DNA of 64,000 nucleotides from assembly GCA_020723385.1 (NCBI GenBank), contig DYIZ01000006.1, forward strand, positions 1-64,000, in the 5' to 3' direction. Source of the stretch: Candidatus Aquidulcis sp. GTDB lineage: Bacteria; Chloroflexota; Anaerolineae; Anaerolineales; UBA4823. Under the pieces are notes generated by a model. The model did not search any database. It was not told the DNA's origin and was given only the letters and a program-made list of their open reading frames with translations. The first letter of the stretch is position 1. Each line of letters opens with the position of its first letter. The position numbers were made by a program, and so were the translations under genes. Positions 1 to 9,770 of the stretch are shown in pieces.

Positions 1-223
1 TCGATACCCGCTGGCAAACCGCCTATAACTCGCCCCAAAACTGACATGCACACCGGCCCGTGAGTCTGGTTGACCGTCCCCCTGTTTTCCCGTAAAATAC
101 CTATATGCCCTGTGAGCAGTTACCGACCTTCGCCGCCGGTTTCTTTCGCACAGATCACGACCCACCGATGACAGTGATTAGTGATCAGTCATCAGTGATC
201 ATTTGACGCTGGATACCGATAGC
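1..223. other. 5' edge, no confident gene
   Basis: No complete gene is visible. A short open stretch in frame 3 (about 3-44) could be the C-terminal end of a gene entering from the left, but three frames end within 65 bases and none can be preferred. From about 166 to 205 there is a run of CAGTGAT-type units belonging to repeat family B. Confidence 0.4.
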
Positions 224-303
224 CGATACCTGATTACCCGATCACCTGATTACCTGATTTCCTGATTACCCAATCACCTGTTTACCTGATAACCGATTTA
301 CCG
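224..303. repeat. Tandem CCTGATTACC-like units before kamA
   Basis: About eight degenerate copies of a 9-11 bp unit (CCTGATTACC, CGATCACCTG, CCTGATTTCC) run head to tail and end just before the kamA ribosome binding site. Unlike most cassettes in this window, no inverted half is evident, so it may be half of a decayed hairpin. Confidence 0.6.
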
Positions 304-323
304 TTTCCCAACAGGAGTTCCTC

Positions 324-1658
324 ATGGCAAACACCCCTTTCCCTTCCAAGCGTGCCCCCATCTACGCCGATATTCCCGATGACAAATGGAATAACTGGCG
401 ATGGCAAATCTCCCATCGCCTCAATACGGTCGAAGAGATCGAAACGGTGCTGAAGCTGACCGAAGACGAGCGTAAAGCCCTCTCCGCCCCCGGCCTGTTC
501 CGGGTAGAAATTACCCCTTACTTCATCTCTCTGATTGATCCCAACGACCCCGACGACCCCATCCGCAAGCAGGTTATCCCCACCGACTGCGAAATGGTGC
601 CTTTCACGATGATGATGGAGGACTCGCTGGCCGAAGACCGCCACTCCCCCGTTCCCGGCCTGGTACACCGTTATCCCGACCGGGTGTTGATGCTCGTCAC
701 CACGCAATGCGCCTCTTATTGCCGTTACTGCACCCGCTCGCGCATCGTCGGCGATCCGTCGGCTACCTTCTCACGGCAGGAATTCGAGATGCAGATCGAG
801 TATCTCAAGCGCACGCCCCAGGTACGGGATGTCCTGCTCTCGGGCGGTGACCCGCTGGTGCTGGCTCCCAAAATCCTGGAGGAGATTCTCTCCCGGCTGC
901 GCGAAATCCCGCACATCGAGATCATTCGCATCGGCTCGCGCGTACCCGTTTTCATGCCCATGCGCGTCACCGACGAGCTGTGCGACATGCTGCAAAAATA
1001 TCACCCGCTGTGGATGAATATTCATGTCAACCACTCCAATGAGATCACTAAAGAGCTGGCGGAAGCCTGCGACAAGCTGACCAGGGCCGGCGTCCCGCTG
1101 GGCAACCAGGCCGTGCTGCTGGCAGGCGTCAATGACAACGTCCACATCCAGCGCCAGCTTGTGCAGGATTTGGTGCGCATCCGTGTGCGCCCATATTACC
1201 TGTACCAGTGCGATCTGGTGGAGGGCGCCGGGCACTTCCGTACGCCGGTGGCCAAAGGCATCGAGATCATGGAGGGGCTGCGCGGTCACACGTCGGGTTA
1301 CGCGGTTCCCACTTTTGTGGTGGACGCCCCCGGCGGCGGCGGCAAAATCCCGCTGATGCCCAATTACCTGCTCAGTATGTCAGATCACAAGATCGTTCTA
1401 CGCAACTTCGAGGGCTACGTCACAACCTACGAAGAACCCACCGACTACACCCCGGCGATGGCCGCCAAGTACAAAGGCGCCAAACGCCTCGAGCCGGGTC
1501 AGACCGGTGTGATGGGATTGCTCGACGGCGATGCGATGTTCATCAAGCCGGAAGGCTTCGATGAGACCCATAATCGCCACGGCATCCAGCACCGGTTGAA
1601 AGACGAGAAGAAATGGCAGCCGTTGGGCATCGGCTCTGGCGATAAGCAGGAGCCGTAA
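324..1658 (+). CDS. kamA: Lysine 2,3-aminomutase (radical SAM, PLP)
   Basis: 444 residues, the usual length of the KamA family, which interconverts L-lysine and L-beta-lysine using a radical-SAM [4Fe-4S] cluster and PLP. The cluster motif CxxxCxxC is at Cys129, Cys133 and Cys136. The glycine-rich PLP-lysine segment (VDAPGGGGK) lies near residue 341. The start is supported by AGGAG six bases upstream. A Thermus-type extended C-terminus follows the catalytic domain. No beta-lysine acetyltransferase (ablB) lies next to it, so the usual compatible-solute role is not shown here. Glutamate 2,3-aminomutase is a close alternative, but the VDAPGGGGK motif favours the lysine enzyme. Confidence 0.92.
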   Translation: MANTPFPSKRAPIYADIPDDKWNNWRWQISHRLNTVEEIETVLKLTEDERKALSAPGLFRVEITPYFISLIDPNDPDDPIRKQVIPTDCEMVPFTMMMEDSLAEDRHSPVPGLVHRYPDRVLMLVTTQCASYCRYCTRSRIVGDPSATFSRQEFEMQIEYLKRTPQVRDVLLSGGDPLVLAPKILEEILSRLREIPHIEIIRIGSRVPVFMPMRVTDELCDMLQKYHPLWMNIHVNHSNEITKELAEACDKLTRAGVPLGNQAVLLAGVNDNVHIQRQLVQDLVRIRVRPYYLYQCDLVEGAGHFRTPVAKGIEIMEGLRGHTSGYAVPTFVVDAPGGGGKIPLMPNYLLSMSDHKIVLRNFEGYVTTYEEPTDYTPAMAAKYKGAKRLEPGQTGVMGLLDGDAMFIKPEGFDETHNRHGIQHRLKDEKKWQPLGIGSGDKQEP

Positions 1659-1730
1659 CCTCTGGAAAAGGCGCGCTGAGCACAGTCAAAACGCCTCTAT
1701 TGGGCCTGACAATCGCCGGCCAATGAAAAG

Positions 1731-1765
1731 ACGATCTCCCCGCGAATGGCTCGCGGGGAGATCGT
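1731..1765. terminator. 14-bp hairpin between kamA and GT2 gene
   Basis: Perfect inverted repeat (ACGATCTCCCCGCG and its complement) with a 7-base loop. It has only a weak T-rich tail (TCTTG) and sits 18 bases before the next start codon. It is a terminator or attenuator candidate for kamA. Confidence 0.6.
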
Positions 1766-1783
1766 TCTTGAAAAGGCAGTGAT

Positions 1784-3268
1784 ATGGAACGGCAAATCTT
1801 GTTCGTCTTGAGCTGGCTTTATGCCATTACCAACGTTTTGCTGGCAATGGTCAGCTTCAACGCGCTGTTGCTGCTGCTGTTGGCCGTATGGCATCGGCAT
1901 CCCCGGCCTCCGGCGCAGCCCTACGCGTCAGAATCCGAATGGCCGACCGTATCGGTGCAGTTGCCGGTGTTCAACGAGCGGTACGTTGTCGAGCGGTTGA
2001 TTGATGCTGCTGCGGCGATGGATTACCCCCGCTCCCGCCTGCTTATTCAGGTATTGGACGACTCGACTGATGATACTGCCGCGTTGACGAAAACCAGCGT
2101 GGCTCGTCACCGCGCCAGCGGCTGCCCAATCGAATACATCCATCGCGATGAGCGCGCCGGTTATAAAGCAGGGGCGTTGGAAATGGGAATGGCAGCCGCG
2201 CCGGGCGAGTTCATCGTCGTCTTCGATGCTGATTTCATCCCGCCCCGGGATTACCTGCGGCGGATGATCCCCGAATTTCGCGCTGACCCCAAGTTAGGCG
2301 TTGTCCAGGCCCGTTGGGAGCATTTGAACCCCGAGCAGAACATCCTTACCCGGGTGGTGGCGTTGGCTCTCGATTTGCACTTCTCGGTGGATCAGATTGC
2401 CCGCAGCCGCAGCGGTTTGACCATGAATTTCAACGGGAGCGCCGGGATTCTGCGGCGGGCCTGCATCGAGGACGCCGGGGGCTGGCAGTACGACACGCTC
2501 GTCGAAGATACTGATCTATCTTACCGGCTCCAGCTTCGAGGCTGGCGCATCGGTTACTGCCCGGACATCGCGGTTCCGGCTGAGCTTCCGGGTTCTATTC
2601 TTGCCTTCAAACAACAGCAGTTCCGCTGGGCCAAGGGGGCCACCCAGGTTTTACTCAAAACAGGCTGGAAACTCATCACCTCAAAGGAGACGATCTTTCG
2701 CAAGATCGAAGGATTGCTGCACCTCTCGGGGTACATCGCCTCACCGTTGATGCTGGTCTCGTTGTTGTTGAGCCTGCCGGTCACGCTCCTGCACGGGTAC
2801 ACTCCCCTGAATTGGGCTGTGCTGGGATTGGCCGCCTTTATCCCCCCGTTGATGGTTTTGTGGAGCCAGATTCGCCTGGGGCGCCCCTGGCTCAAGCGCT
2901 GGATCAATTACCCGGTCCTATTTCTGGTTGGAATTGGGCTGGCAGTCAATAATTCGGCCGCGATCTGGGAAGCGCTGATTGGGCGGCAGAGCGCCTTCGT
3001 GCGCACCCCGAAATTCTCTTCAGCGGATCAGAAAAAGAGTGACTATGCCCTGTCTGTAGACTGGGCCGCCTGGGTAGAAGCGGCTTTGGCGCTGTATGCG
3101 CTGGCGACGGGGATCATCGCCGTCCGCGAAGCGCCGCTTTTAGCGCCGTTTATTTTTATCTATGCAGCGGGCTATGGGCTTACGGCGGCGTTCGGGTTTG
3201 GGGAAAACATCCGGATGCGCTCATTGCCCCGGAGCAGCCGGCCGGTCAAGGAAATCTCCCGCCGGTGA
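1784..3268 (+). CDS. Membrane family-2 glycosyltransferase
   Basis: 494 residues with one N-terminal membrane helix (about 4-38), a cytoplasmic GT2 domain and several C-terminal helices (about 317-395 and 420-475), the layout of processive cellulose-synthase-like enzymes. The catalytic series is intact: DDSTDDT near residue 91, DAD near 149, ED-TDL near 241 and QQFRW (QxxRW) near 279. It should transfer a nucleotide-sugar glycosyl unit at the membrane and possibly extrude a polymer. The product cannot be told: no PilZ domain or partner subunit is nearby. It is convergent with the following gene, from which it is separated by a double hairpin. Confidence 0.88.
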   Translation: MERQILFVLSWLYAITNVLLAMVSFNALLLLLLAVWHRHPRPPAQPYASESEWPTVSVQLPVFNERYVVERLIDAAAAMDYPRSRLLIQVLDDSTDDTAALTKTSVARHRASGCPIEYIHRDERAGYKAGALEMGMAAAPGEFIVVFDADFIPPRDYLRRMIPEFRADPKLGVVQARWEHLNPEQNILTRVVALALDLHFSVDQIARSRSGLTMNFNGSAGILRRACIEDAGGWQYDTLVEDTDLSYRLQLRGWRIGYCPDIAVPAELPGSILAFKQQQFRWAKGATQVLLKTGWKLITSKETIFRKIEGLLHLSGYIASPLMLVSLLLSLPVTLLHGYTPLNWAVLGLAAFIPPLMVLWSQIRLGRPWLKRWINYPVLFLVGIGLAVNNSAAIWEALIGRQSAFVRTPKFSSADQKKSDYALSVDWAAWVEAALALYALATGIIAVREAPLLAPFIFIYAAGYGLTAAFGFGENIRMRSLPRSSRPVKEISRR

Positions 3269-3284
3269 TCGAAGATGGCGGCTC

Positions 3285-3362
3285 ACCCCTATCCCCTATC
3301 CCTATTAAGGGACAGGGGATAGGGGGAGGGCGGTTGGCGCATTGACGCCTCCGCCCTCCCCC
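3285..3362. terminator. Double hairpin, bidirectional terminator
   Basis: Two overlapping hairpins share a G-run. The first pairs 3285-3302 with 3307-3325 and is a member of repeat family C (GGGGATAGGG units). The second pairs GGGGGAGGGCGG at 3321 with its complement ending at 3362. They lie between two convergent genes and are mutually exclusive. Confidence 0.7.
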
Positions 3363-3372
3363 ATCTCATTTC

Positions 3373-6300
3373 CTATCGGATGACAATTGGCAGGTAAATC
3401 TTCGGCGCATAGAAGATGTCGTCATACACAATGAACGACTCGTTGCCTGCCGCATCCCGGAATTGGATGTACACCCGGTAGATTTGCCCGGGGGCGCCTC
3501 CCAGCACCCAGGATTTTTGCATCGCCAACGGTTCCCAAACTGCCCCCTCGAAGCCTGGATCGTTGGAGATGCGCATCTCCACGCCTCCACTGATCGTGTT
3601 GTACTTCAATGCCAGCAGGCCTCCCAGGTGGGCGTTGGCCGATTCGGCCGCGCCGGGCAGCGGCGTGTCGCTCGAGCTGATATCGAGCGTGACGAACGCC
3701 GAAGCCGTTGTGGGAGCGCCGTCGTTGATCAGCATCGCCCCCGATGGCGGGTCAGGATCCTCTTTGGGCGTCACCGCCACCTGCTCGGTGTAATCCCCCA
3801 TGGCGTTGTCGAAGGCAGGCGCCAGCACCGCGTAGTATGTTTGATCGTTGACCACGCCTGTCATCGTGAACTGGCCACTATTGCCAATATCTGTGCCCAG
3901 CCCCAATGCATCGGGATCGGTGGATAGGTACAGGATCATCGTCGTGTAAGTTACCGGCGGCGTCCACCGGATGAGCAGCAATTGGTTGAGACCCTGGATG
4001 GTGAAGTGGCCAATCGGGCTGACCAGATCGTCGCGCGGCCAGAGAGGGTTGCGCCCCCCGAGGACTTCCGAGCCATCGCGCTCGCCGCCCCGGTCGGTAT
4101 CGGCGCGGCAGGGCAGTGTACCGTACTGGAATTCCTGGAGACTGTTTAATCCATCTCGGTCAGGATCCTCCAGGGCGTCATCCCGAGTCGTATCCAGCTT
4201 GCAGCGCAGCTCCCACGGGTCGGGCATACCGTCTTGGTCCAGATCATTGGCATCAGGGCCGTTGATCCAAAAACCGCCGTACCATTCGCGGGTCAGGAAG
4301 TTGAGGGAAGCATCCTGCCAGAAAGCGAACAGCCGTACGTTGTACGAGCCGCCAACGTTTGTCAGGCTGTAAAGGTTGGTGTAGATACCATCTCCGGCCT
4401 GAACGTCGGCATTGAGACCATCATCGAAAAGGAACAAGAAATCGGTTGTACCGGGTTTTTCGATGATGGCGAGCATGCCAGCCCCGGGAATCGCGCCGGT
4501 GCGGTCGAGCAGCACACCGACGATAGGCACGATATCGCCCGCCATGCCCTGGTTGTTGACGATGGGGAATAGGAAGCGGCCTTGCAGGACGATGTTCGTT
4601 TCCGCCGAGCCGTTCATCATCACGTCGTAGGGGCCGGCTGCAGGGGCGTCGCCCGAGCGGGGGATGCAGAAGGTGTGCATGGTACGCATCTGCCAGACGC
4701 CGGGGTCGGGGGCGGTGACGATGAGGACATCATCAAAAACGGAATTGCGAATGTCCCAATTGGCAGGGGGATTGCGCGGCGGGCTGATGGGGATCCATCC
4801 TTGCTGGGGATCAGCGCCCGGCGGCAGCACTTCGACATTCCGAATCGAGAAGGAGCAGCCTTCGTAATCCTCCTGCTTGCTGGCTGTGACCAGCCGCAGC
4901 ACATTGACGCTATCGTCAACGTATTGGGAAGCGTAGCGCCACTCGCCATCTGGGACTGAGATATTGTTGGTGTGGAATAGCCGCGCCGCGCCCTGGTTTT
5001 TGGTATCCAGGTAATCGTAAACGTTGTCGAGACCCAGGGGTCCGGGCAGCAGCTCAGCGGTGACGCGATCCACGAACTGCGGCGGCAGCCCCATACTCAA
5101 CAAAGTATTGATTTGATCCTGGCTGACCGGGGCACGCGTCCCGCCGGTGGTCGGTACAAAGGTGAAAGTCCCGCCGGTATCGGCGGCGATCTGCGCCAGC
5201 AGGGCGGCCGGTGACTCGCCGGAGAAGCCCACGGTGTCAATGACCACTCCTGAAGCGATCAATTCAGCCTGCACCGTAGCGTATAACGGGTTGACATTTT
5301 CTTCGCCGTCGCTGAGCAGAACAATGTGCTTGGGGTTGGTGTTGGCAGGCCCGGCTAAAAGCTGGTTTTTGGCGTCAACCAGCCCCGCGGCGATGGGCGT
5401 CCACGCACGAGCGGTGACGGCATTGATCGCCGTTTTGACGACGGCGATTGTGCCGGGCGTCACCACATCGGTGCGCGGCAGGTGAGTCTGGATGTCGAGC
5501 GGGCAGTTGCCATCCCCGCCGGGCAGACCGCAGCCGGGGGGATTGTCAATCCCCGAGAACGAGGTGACCAAAATCCGGTCGCCCGTGCGCAGCAGGTCGG
5601 CCATGACAGTTCCGGCTTTCTGCGCATTCACCAGCCGGGTGCCTTCACCAACGATGTCTTCCGTCGCCATCGAGCCAGAGCCATCGAAGACCAGGGCAAA
5701 ATCTGTATTGCCCGGATTGACGTACAGCAGCGCGTTGTTCTCGGTGTCGCACAGTGCGCCGTCCAGGCAGATTGTCAGATCCACGAAGGTGGTGCCGACC
5801 GTCTTGGTAGGCGGCAGCATAATCGCCCAGTATTCTTCGCCAACTTCCTGGAAAGACCCGTTGACGAAGGTGATCGGATCGCCCTCGGCGTTGGCAGAGA
5901 AGGAGGAGGCCAGCAGCCCCCGCACCGGCGCGCCGCCGCTGGTGACTTTGAAGCGCGACAGGAATGCAATCGGGCTGGCAGGCTCGCCCACCATGGCGAA
6001 GTTGGTCTGGCGCGGCTCGAGGATATCCAGCGCGGGGGTGACGCAATCGAAGCTGACATCGTATGTGTAGCTCGTGGCAAAGGCATTGACCGAGGCCACG
6101 ATACGGTCATAAACGCCAAAACCGGCAAACGTGCGGGCAAAGTCTTCGCCGATCCAGGCTGAGCGGAGAACGCTGGTAGACCCAAACGTGTCGGCGGCCA
6201 TCAAGTTGATGCCCAGGTGTGCGCCCGCCGCGCCGTCCACTTTAGCGGAGACGTAAGCGCAGCTCGCCTGCGGCTTCACCTGATAGTATTTGCCTGCCCA

Positions 6301-7455
6301 ATCATCGGGCGTGGTCTCACCGTTCCAGCTTTGCGGCCCAGACAGGGTGACATCCTGCGCCAGCGGGACCGCGCCGTAGGGATTGCCATTGTCGTCAGTG
6401 TAGACCAGCTCGGGCTGCGTGGTTGCATTGGCCCAATTCTTGGCCCAGTTGGCGGCGAAGAAGTTGACGAAGAACTGCTCTTCCGACACGCCAGGCTTCA
6501 AGGATGGGATCAGGGTGTTCATCACGTAGAGCGTGTCGGCGACATCGCAGGCTTCGTAGTGGTGGGCAAGCGCGTCCATGTGATGGTGCGGATCAGCGGG
6601 TGTCCACAGCACGCCGAGCTGTTCGATGAAGTATTTGTTGAAAATATTGCCGTAGGATTTGTCGTACATGCTCGTAACAGGGTTGTAAATATTACCCCCG
6701 TAGCCCACTGCATCCAGGGTGGCATCTACCGCGTCGGCCCCCAGGTCGGCGTAGCCTTCCACGAACTCGGCGTCGCCGGCGGCAGAACCGCTGTCATAAT
6801 TGGCTTGCAGGAAAGCGTAGCAACCACTGTCATAAGAATATTGGAGATAGTGCTGGAACTCGTGATAGACCGTCCACTGTCCCCCGCCGCCGCGGATGGT
6901 GGGTGAATCGATCCCGATCCGGCAGCTCCCGGAGGACGCCCAATAGGCGATGCCCGACCAACCGATGCCGTCTTCCATCTGGACGTTGATGCGGTCGCCG
7001 CAGCCGGTATCGTAGGGATGGTGGCCGAAAATTTCCCAGTAGCGCTGCCACGCTTCTCGCCCCCAGGCGGCCACTTGCTGAGCCTGGGCGTCGGTGTCAA
7101 TCCAGTGCATCAGCGTCACCGGGTTGCCATCCACGATGCGGGTAGCTGTAATGGGGTTGTTGGTATACCACACCCGAATGCTTTTCGAAGCGCCGCCGAC
7201 CATGAACGTTTCGATAAAACATTCGTCGAGGGTGACCCCGTCAATCACTGGGCCGCCGGCGCACGGTGCATCGGGCGCAGCGCCGCCTTCGGGTGTGCCA
7301 GCCGCCTGGACGACGGGTGGATCTATCGCCAATTGAGCCGCGCCAGGATCAGTCGCTGCCCGCGGCAGGCCCGTGATAAGGCCAATTGCGATGAACGCAA
7401 GAACAACCGCCGGGATGAGAAAGATCATGCGCGTTGATCGTTTACGAGTTGTCAT
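3373..7455 (-). CDS. Large secreted metalloprotease-like / VWA protein
   Basis: 1360 residues, exported by an N-terminal hydrophobic signal (about 8-30). In order: a zinc-metallopeptidase-like region with HEFQH near residue 198 and a downstream EGYAD that could supply the third ligand; a beta-rich segment; a von Willebrand A domain from about 580 with an intact MIDAS (DGSGS near 588, later LSDGEEN); a choice-of-anchor-like beta domain; Asp-rich thrombospondin type 3 calcium repeats ([17 protein letters not shown]); a fibronectin-III-like domain; and a final IYLPIVIR. Metallohydrolase followed by VWA resembles CLCA proteins. Start chosen from AGGAGG just upstream. Likely a cell-surface or released adhesin/protease; substrate unknown. 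Confidence 0.85.
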   Translation of the reverse strand: MTTRKRSTRMIFLIPAVVLAFIAIGLITGLPRAATDPGAAQLAIDPPVVQAAGTPEGGAAPDAPCAGGPVIDGVTLDECFIETFMVGGASKSIRVWYTNNPITATRIVDGNPVTLMHWIDTDAQAQQVAAWGREAWQRYWEIFGHHPYDTGCGDRINVQMEDGIGWSGIAYWASSGSCRIGIDSPTIRGGGGQWTVYHEFQHYLQYSYDSGCYAFLQANYDSGSAAGDAEFVEGYADLGADAVDATLDAVGYGGNIYNPVTSMYDKSYGNIFNKYFIEQLGVLWTPADPHHHMDALAHHYEACDVADTLYVMNTLIPSLKPGVSEEQFFVNFFAANWAKNWANATTQPELVYTDDNGNPYGAVPLAQDVTLSGPQSWNGETTPDDWAGKYYQVKPQASCAYVSAKVDGAAGAHLGINLMAADTFGSTSVLRSAWIGEDFARTFAGFGVYDRIVASVNAFATSYTYDVSFDCVTPALDILEPRQTNFAMVGEPASPIAFLSRFKVTSGGAPVRGLLASSFSANAEGDPITFVNGSFQEVGEEYWAIMLPPTKTVGTTFVDLTICLDGALCDTENNALLYVNPGNTDFALVFDGSGSMATEDIVGEGTRLVNAQKAGTVMADLLRTGDRILVTSFSGIDNPPGCGLPGGDGNCPLDIQTHLPRTDVVTPGTIAVVKTAINAVTARAWTPIAAGLVDAKNQLLAGPANTNPKHIVLLSDGEENVNPLYATVQAELIASGVVIDTVGFSGESPAALLAQIAADTGGTFTFVPTTGGTRAPVSQDQINTLLSMGLPPQFVDRVTAELLPGPLGLDNVYDYLDTKNQGAARLFHTNNISVPDGEWRYASQYVDDSVNVLRLVTASKQEDYEGCSFSIRNVEVLPPGADPQQGWIPISPPRNPPANWDIRNSVFDDVLIVTAPDPGVWQMRTMHTFCIPRSGDAPAAGPYDVMMNGSAETNIVLQGRFLFPIVNNQGMAGDIVPIVGVLLDRTGAIPGAGMLAIIEKPGTTDFLFLFDDGLNADVQAGDGIYTNLYSLTNVGGSYNVRLFAFWQDASLNFLTREWYGGFWINGPDANDLDQDGMPDPWELRCKLDTTRDDALEDPDRDGLNSLQEFQYGTLPCRADTDRGGERDGSEVLGGRNPLWPRDDLVSPIGHFTIQGLNQLLLIRWTPPVTYTTMILYLSTDPDALGLGTDIGNSGQFTMTGVVNDQTYYAVLAPAFDNAMGDYTEQVAVTPKEDPDPPSGAMLINDGAPTTASAFVTLDISSSDTPLPGAAESANAHLGGLLALKYNTISGGVEMRISNDPGFEGAVWEPLAMQKSWVLGGAPGQIYRVYIQFRDAAGNESFIVYDDIFYAPKIYLPIVIR

Positions 7456-7862
7456 AGGATTCCTCCTTCACAATGTCAGAAATGGTTTGGTTTGCGGCAG
7501 TTCTCAGCGTGAAATCAAAATCACCCGCAAATGACCCACGAAAACCAATTCAGTGAATCACAAGTTCAGGCTTGTCGCGCGCGCTTTAGCGCAGGTAAAA
7601 GCGCTAAAGCGCATACTACGAACAGATTCGTGATTACTGAAATTGGATTTTGGCAAGCAGATCAATCGTGTATTCGTGCAATTTTCGGGGATAACTCTGC
7701 TGGCGCGAGTTTCATGTCGAGAAATGCTGGTAAATTGATGGCGGGGTCAAAGGAAACTTTTATACCCCAAGGTAATTGGATGTTAATTGTCCAATTATGA
7801 TAATCTTAGTCCTTTTTAATGCCTCTGTCAAGAAGTATTTAGAAATAACCCCCTCGCGTCCC
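7456..7862. other. Intergenic region with palindromic repeat
   Basis: About 400 bases, A+T-richer than the genes. Apart from the inverted repeat at 7581-7612, it holds an 89-codon open frame (7531-7800) that runs through the palindrome, has no clear ribosome site and no recognisable family, so it is not called as a gene. Confidence 0.5.
7581..7612. repeat. GCGCTTTAGCGC palindromic repeat, copy 1
   Basis: A perfect 12-bp inverted repeat: GCGCTTTAGCGC at 7581-7592 and its complement at 7601-7612. The flank reads GTAGTAT on the opposite strand. A second copy, with the same GTAGTA flank, is at 13744-13763, which marks a dispersed element. Confidence 0.75.
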
Positions 7863-7890
7863 TTGACAAATCCACAACTTTGTCTATAAT
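7863..7890 (+). promoter_or_regulatory. Consensus housekeeping promoter of the cysteine operon
   Basis: TTGACA (7863-7868) and TATAAT (7885-7890), separated by 16 bases: perfect -35 and -10 hexamers. Predicted start of transcription near 7897, leaving a leader of about 280 bases before cysM. Confidence 0.85.
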
Positions 7891-7914
7891 TACTACTAAA
7901 TTTGTCATAATAAT

Positions 7915-8097
7915 TCACTCACTGATGGAGCTTTGGCTAATGTTTACCTGCATGTGTCTGAGGCGGGGAGCGCAACCACCCGTCTCGTCAAGATAACTCT
8001 CCGGTACGCCGGACGGTCAACAGACTGACGATAAGGGTGGCCGCGACCCCGCTAAACAGAATGTTCGTTTAGCGAGCGCACTGACGCCGCCCTTTTT
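7915..8097 (+). ncRNA. Unassigned structured leader RNA (candidate riboswitch)
   Basis: The transcribed leader folds into several well-supported stems: an 8-bp stem 7960-7967/7979-7986; a 5-bp stem with a stable TACG tetraloop at 8000-8013; a possible closing helix GTCTG 7956-7960 with CAGAC 8021-8025; an 8-bp stem 8050-8057/8067-8074; and GGGTGG (8035-8040) with CCGCCC (8087-8092) followed at once by TTTTT, like a terminator. ACTGACG occurs twice (8024 and 8080 region). I could not match it to the SAM, TPP, cobalamin, c-di-GMP, c-di-AMP, glycine, lysine, Moco or T-box consensus. Its place before a sulfur-assimilation operon suggests control by a sulfur metabolite, which is inference. Confidence 0.5.
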
Positions 8098-8180
8098 GTT
8101 TACCTGTTGGCCGTTTTGGTTCAGGGAACAGCAGATCGGAAATGCAATATAACGGCTGCCGTTTCCCCGGAGAAAGCCTG

Positions 8181-9182
8181 ATGATTTCGACAACTACACA
8201 AACAATTTTGACCCAGCCGGCTGAGATCCGTTTTCGGATCGCCAATCTCCCGGTGAAGCCGTATCCCTATCAACCCACGCCGCTCGAAGCCGCGGTGGGT
8301 AACACCCCGCTCCTGCCGCTGACCCGCATCGGAGCCGGGTTGAAGCCCTCGGTGCAGGTCTTTGCCAAAGCCGAATGGTTCAACCCTGGAGGCTCGATCA
8401 AAGACCGCCCGGCGCTCAACATCCTGCGCACCGCCCTGGCCGATGGGTCGCTGACCCCCGGCAAGCGCCTGCTCGACTCGACCTCCGGCAATATGGGCAT
8501 CGCCTACGCCACCTTCGGCAACGTGCTGGGGGTGCCGGTGACGCTGGCCGTGCCTTCCAACGCCAGCCCGGAGCGCCTTGCCATTCTCGAAGCCCTCGGC
8601 GCAGAGATCATCCTGACCGACCCGCTGGAAGGCTCCGATGGGGCTATCCGCAAAGCCCGCCAGCTCGCCGCTGAATTTCCCGAACGATTTTTCTACGCCA
8701 ATCAGTACGATAACCCCGCTAACTGGCAGGCGCATTACTTCACTACCGGTCCCGAGATCGTCCAGCAAACCGATTGCGGCGTGACGCATTTCGTCGCCGG
8801 GCTGGGCACATCGGGTACCCTCACTGGCGTGGCGCGCTACTTCCGCACCTATAATCCCGCAATCCAGATCATCGCTGTACAGCCCGACACAGCTTTCCAC
8901 GGGCTGGAAGGGCTGAAGCACATCGCATCGGCGATCAAGCCGGGCATCTACGATCCCAGCCTGCCCGACCGCACGTTGGAAGTGGAAACCGAGGCCGCAC
9001 ATGAGATGATGCGGCGGCTGGCGCGTGAGGAGGGCTATTTCGTGGGCATCTCCTCGGGCGCGTCGGCCTGGGCGGCCATGCAGGTTGCCTCGGAGTTGGA
9101 CGAAGGCGTGGTGGTGACGGTCTTCCCGGATGCCGGGTACAAATACCTGAGCGATAAAGCGCTCTGGGAATCAGGCCGATGA
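8181..9182 (+). CDS. cysM: CysM-type cysteine synthase (OPS sulfhydrylase-like)
   Basis: 333 residues from the ATG at 8181, chosen over 8142 because GGAG lies eight bases upstream. PLP-dependent beta-replacement enzyme: the lysine is K74 in GGSIKDRPA, the substrate loop is STSGNMG, and the phosphate loop is GLGTSGTLTG. The segment YANQYDNPANW and the C-terminal PDAGYKYLS resemble mycobacterial CysM, which joins O-phosphoserine to sulfur held as a thiocarboxylate on CysO. The next genes encode a JAMM peptidase, a CysO-like carrier and MoeZ, which makes this route much likelier than free-sulfide O-acetylserine sulfhydrylation. First gene of the operon behind the structured leader. Confidence 0.9.
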   Translation: MISTTTQTILTQPAEIRFRIANLPVKPYPYQPTPLEAAVGNTPLLPLTRIGAGLKPSVQVFAKAEWFNPGGSIKDRPALNILRTALADGSLTPGKRLLDSTSGNMGIAYATFGNVLGVPVTLAVPSNASPERLAILEALGAEIILTDPLEGSDGAIRKARQLAAEFPERFFYANQYDNPANWQAHYFTTGPEIVQQTDCGVTHFVAGLGTSGTLTGVARYFRTYNPAIQIIAVQPDTAFHGLEGLKHIASAIKPGIYDPSLPDRTLEVETEAAHEMMRRLAREEGYFVGISSGASAWAAMQVASELDEGVVVTVFPDAGYKYLSDKALWESGR

Positions 9183-9226
9183 CGGTAGACCGTTGGCCGT
9201 CATCCGTCCACGGTCTACGGTCAGGA
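9179..9226. repeat. Family E hairpin between cysM and JAMM gene
   Basis: GACGGTAGACCGT is followed by an inverted copy, ACGGTCTACGGTC, with one mismatch, starting at the cysM stop codon. The same ACGGTC/GACCGT units recur at 44953-45040 and 59035-59125. Confidence 0.75.
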
Positions 9227-9233
9227 TTTTATT

Positions 9234-9668
9234 ATGACTCTCGAAATTGATGATCAAACCTTGAAAGCGATCCACGCTCACGGCGAGGAGGCCTACCCCG
9301 AGGAGGGAGCTGGTTTCCTGCTGGGAAAAAGTGATCCTGGCCGCAGGCGGGTGGTATCCATCCTTGGATTGACCAACGCCCGTGAAGATGCCGCCCGGCA
9401 CAACCGCTACCTGCTCACCGCCGCCGATTACCTGAAAGGCGAACTGGAAGCCGATCGCCAGGGGCTGGAACTGCTCGGGATTTTCCACTCCCACCCGGAC
9501 CACCCCAACCGACCCTCCGAGTTCGACCGGGAATGGGCTATGCCCTGGTTCTCGTACATCATCACCAGCGTTCACCACGGTCAGGCTGTCGAATCCCTTT
9601 CATGGCGGCTTTCCGATGATCGCGCGGCATTTGTCGAAGAAATAATTCAAGTTATCAGTCATCAGTAA
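9234..9668 (+). CDS. mec: JAMM/MPN+ metallopeptidase, Mec-like
   Basis: 144 residues. The JAMM zinc motif is complete: His85-Ser-His87, Ser95 and Asp98 (HSHPDH...PSEFD), with a glutamate in the N-terminal EEGAGFLLG strand as the general base. In the mycobacterial system Mec hydrolyses the CysO-cysteine adduct to free cysteine; related JAMM enzymes (QbsD, HcyD) trim residues after the C-terminal Gly-Gly of sulfur carriers. Both jobs fit here because the carrier ends GGCDA. It lies 51 bases after cysM, separated by a repeat hairpin. Little Shine-Dalgarno sequence is seen before the ATG. Confidence 0.88.
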   Translation: MTLEIDDQTLKAIHAHGEEAYPEEGAGFLLGKSDPGRRRVVSILGLTNAREDAARHNRYLLTAADYLKGELEADRQGLELLGIFHSHPDHPNRPSEFDREWAMPWFSYIITSVHHGQAVESLSWRLSDDRAAFVEEIIQVISHQ

Positions 9669-9747
9669 TCAGTGAACAGTGAACAGTAACCAATGTGCTA
9701 GTCACTGATAACTGATAACTGATAACTGATCACTGATCACTGATGAT
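9648..9747. repeat. Family B tandem-inverted repeat
   Basis: Seven-to-ten-base units reading CAGTGAACAGTAATCAGT are followed by the inverse, ACTGATAACTGATCACTGAT, able to form a long imperfect hairpin. The first units encode the last residues of the JAMM protein (VISHQ) and its stop codon. Confidence 0.75.
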
Positions 9748-9770
9748 TGGCAAAACCATAGGAGTAAAAA

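Noticed and set aside
1208-1564. Arg-rich alternative frames within kamA, addB, addA and others
   Set aside because: They are shadows of G+C-rich genes with strong family matches in the main frame.
7531-7800. 89-codon open frame between the VWA gene and the cysteine operon
   Set aside because: It runs through a palindromic repeat, lacks a ribosome site, has no recognisable family and an atypical composition.
7921-7950. CTGATGGAG-like sequence resembling the hammerhead ribozyme CTGATGA core
   Set aside because: The core is CTGATGG rather than CTGATGA, and no GAAA or matching cleavage-site helices are present nearby.
9648-9747. Short tandem repeats taken as a possible CRISPR array
   Set aside because: Units are only 7-10 bases and contiguous, with no unique spacers, and no cas genes are in the window.
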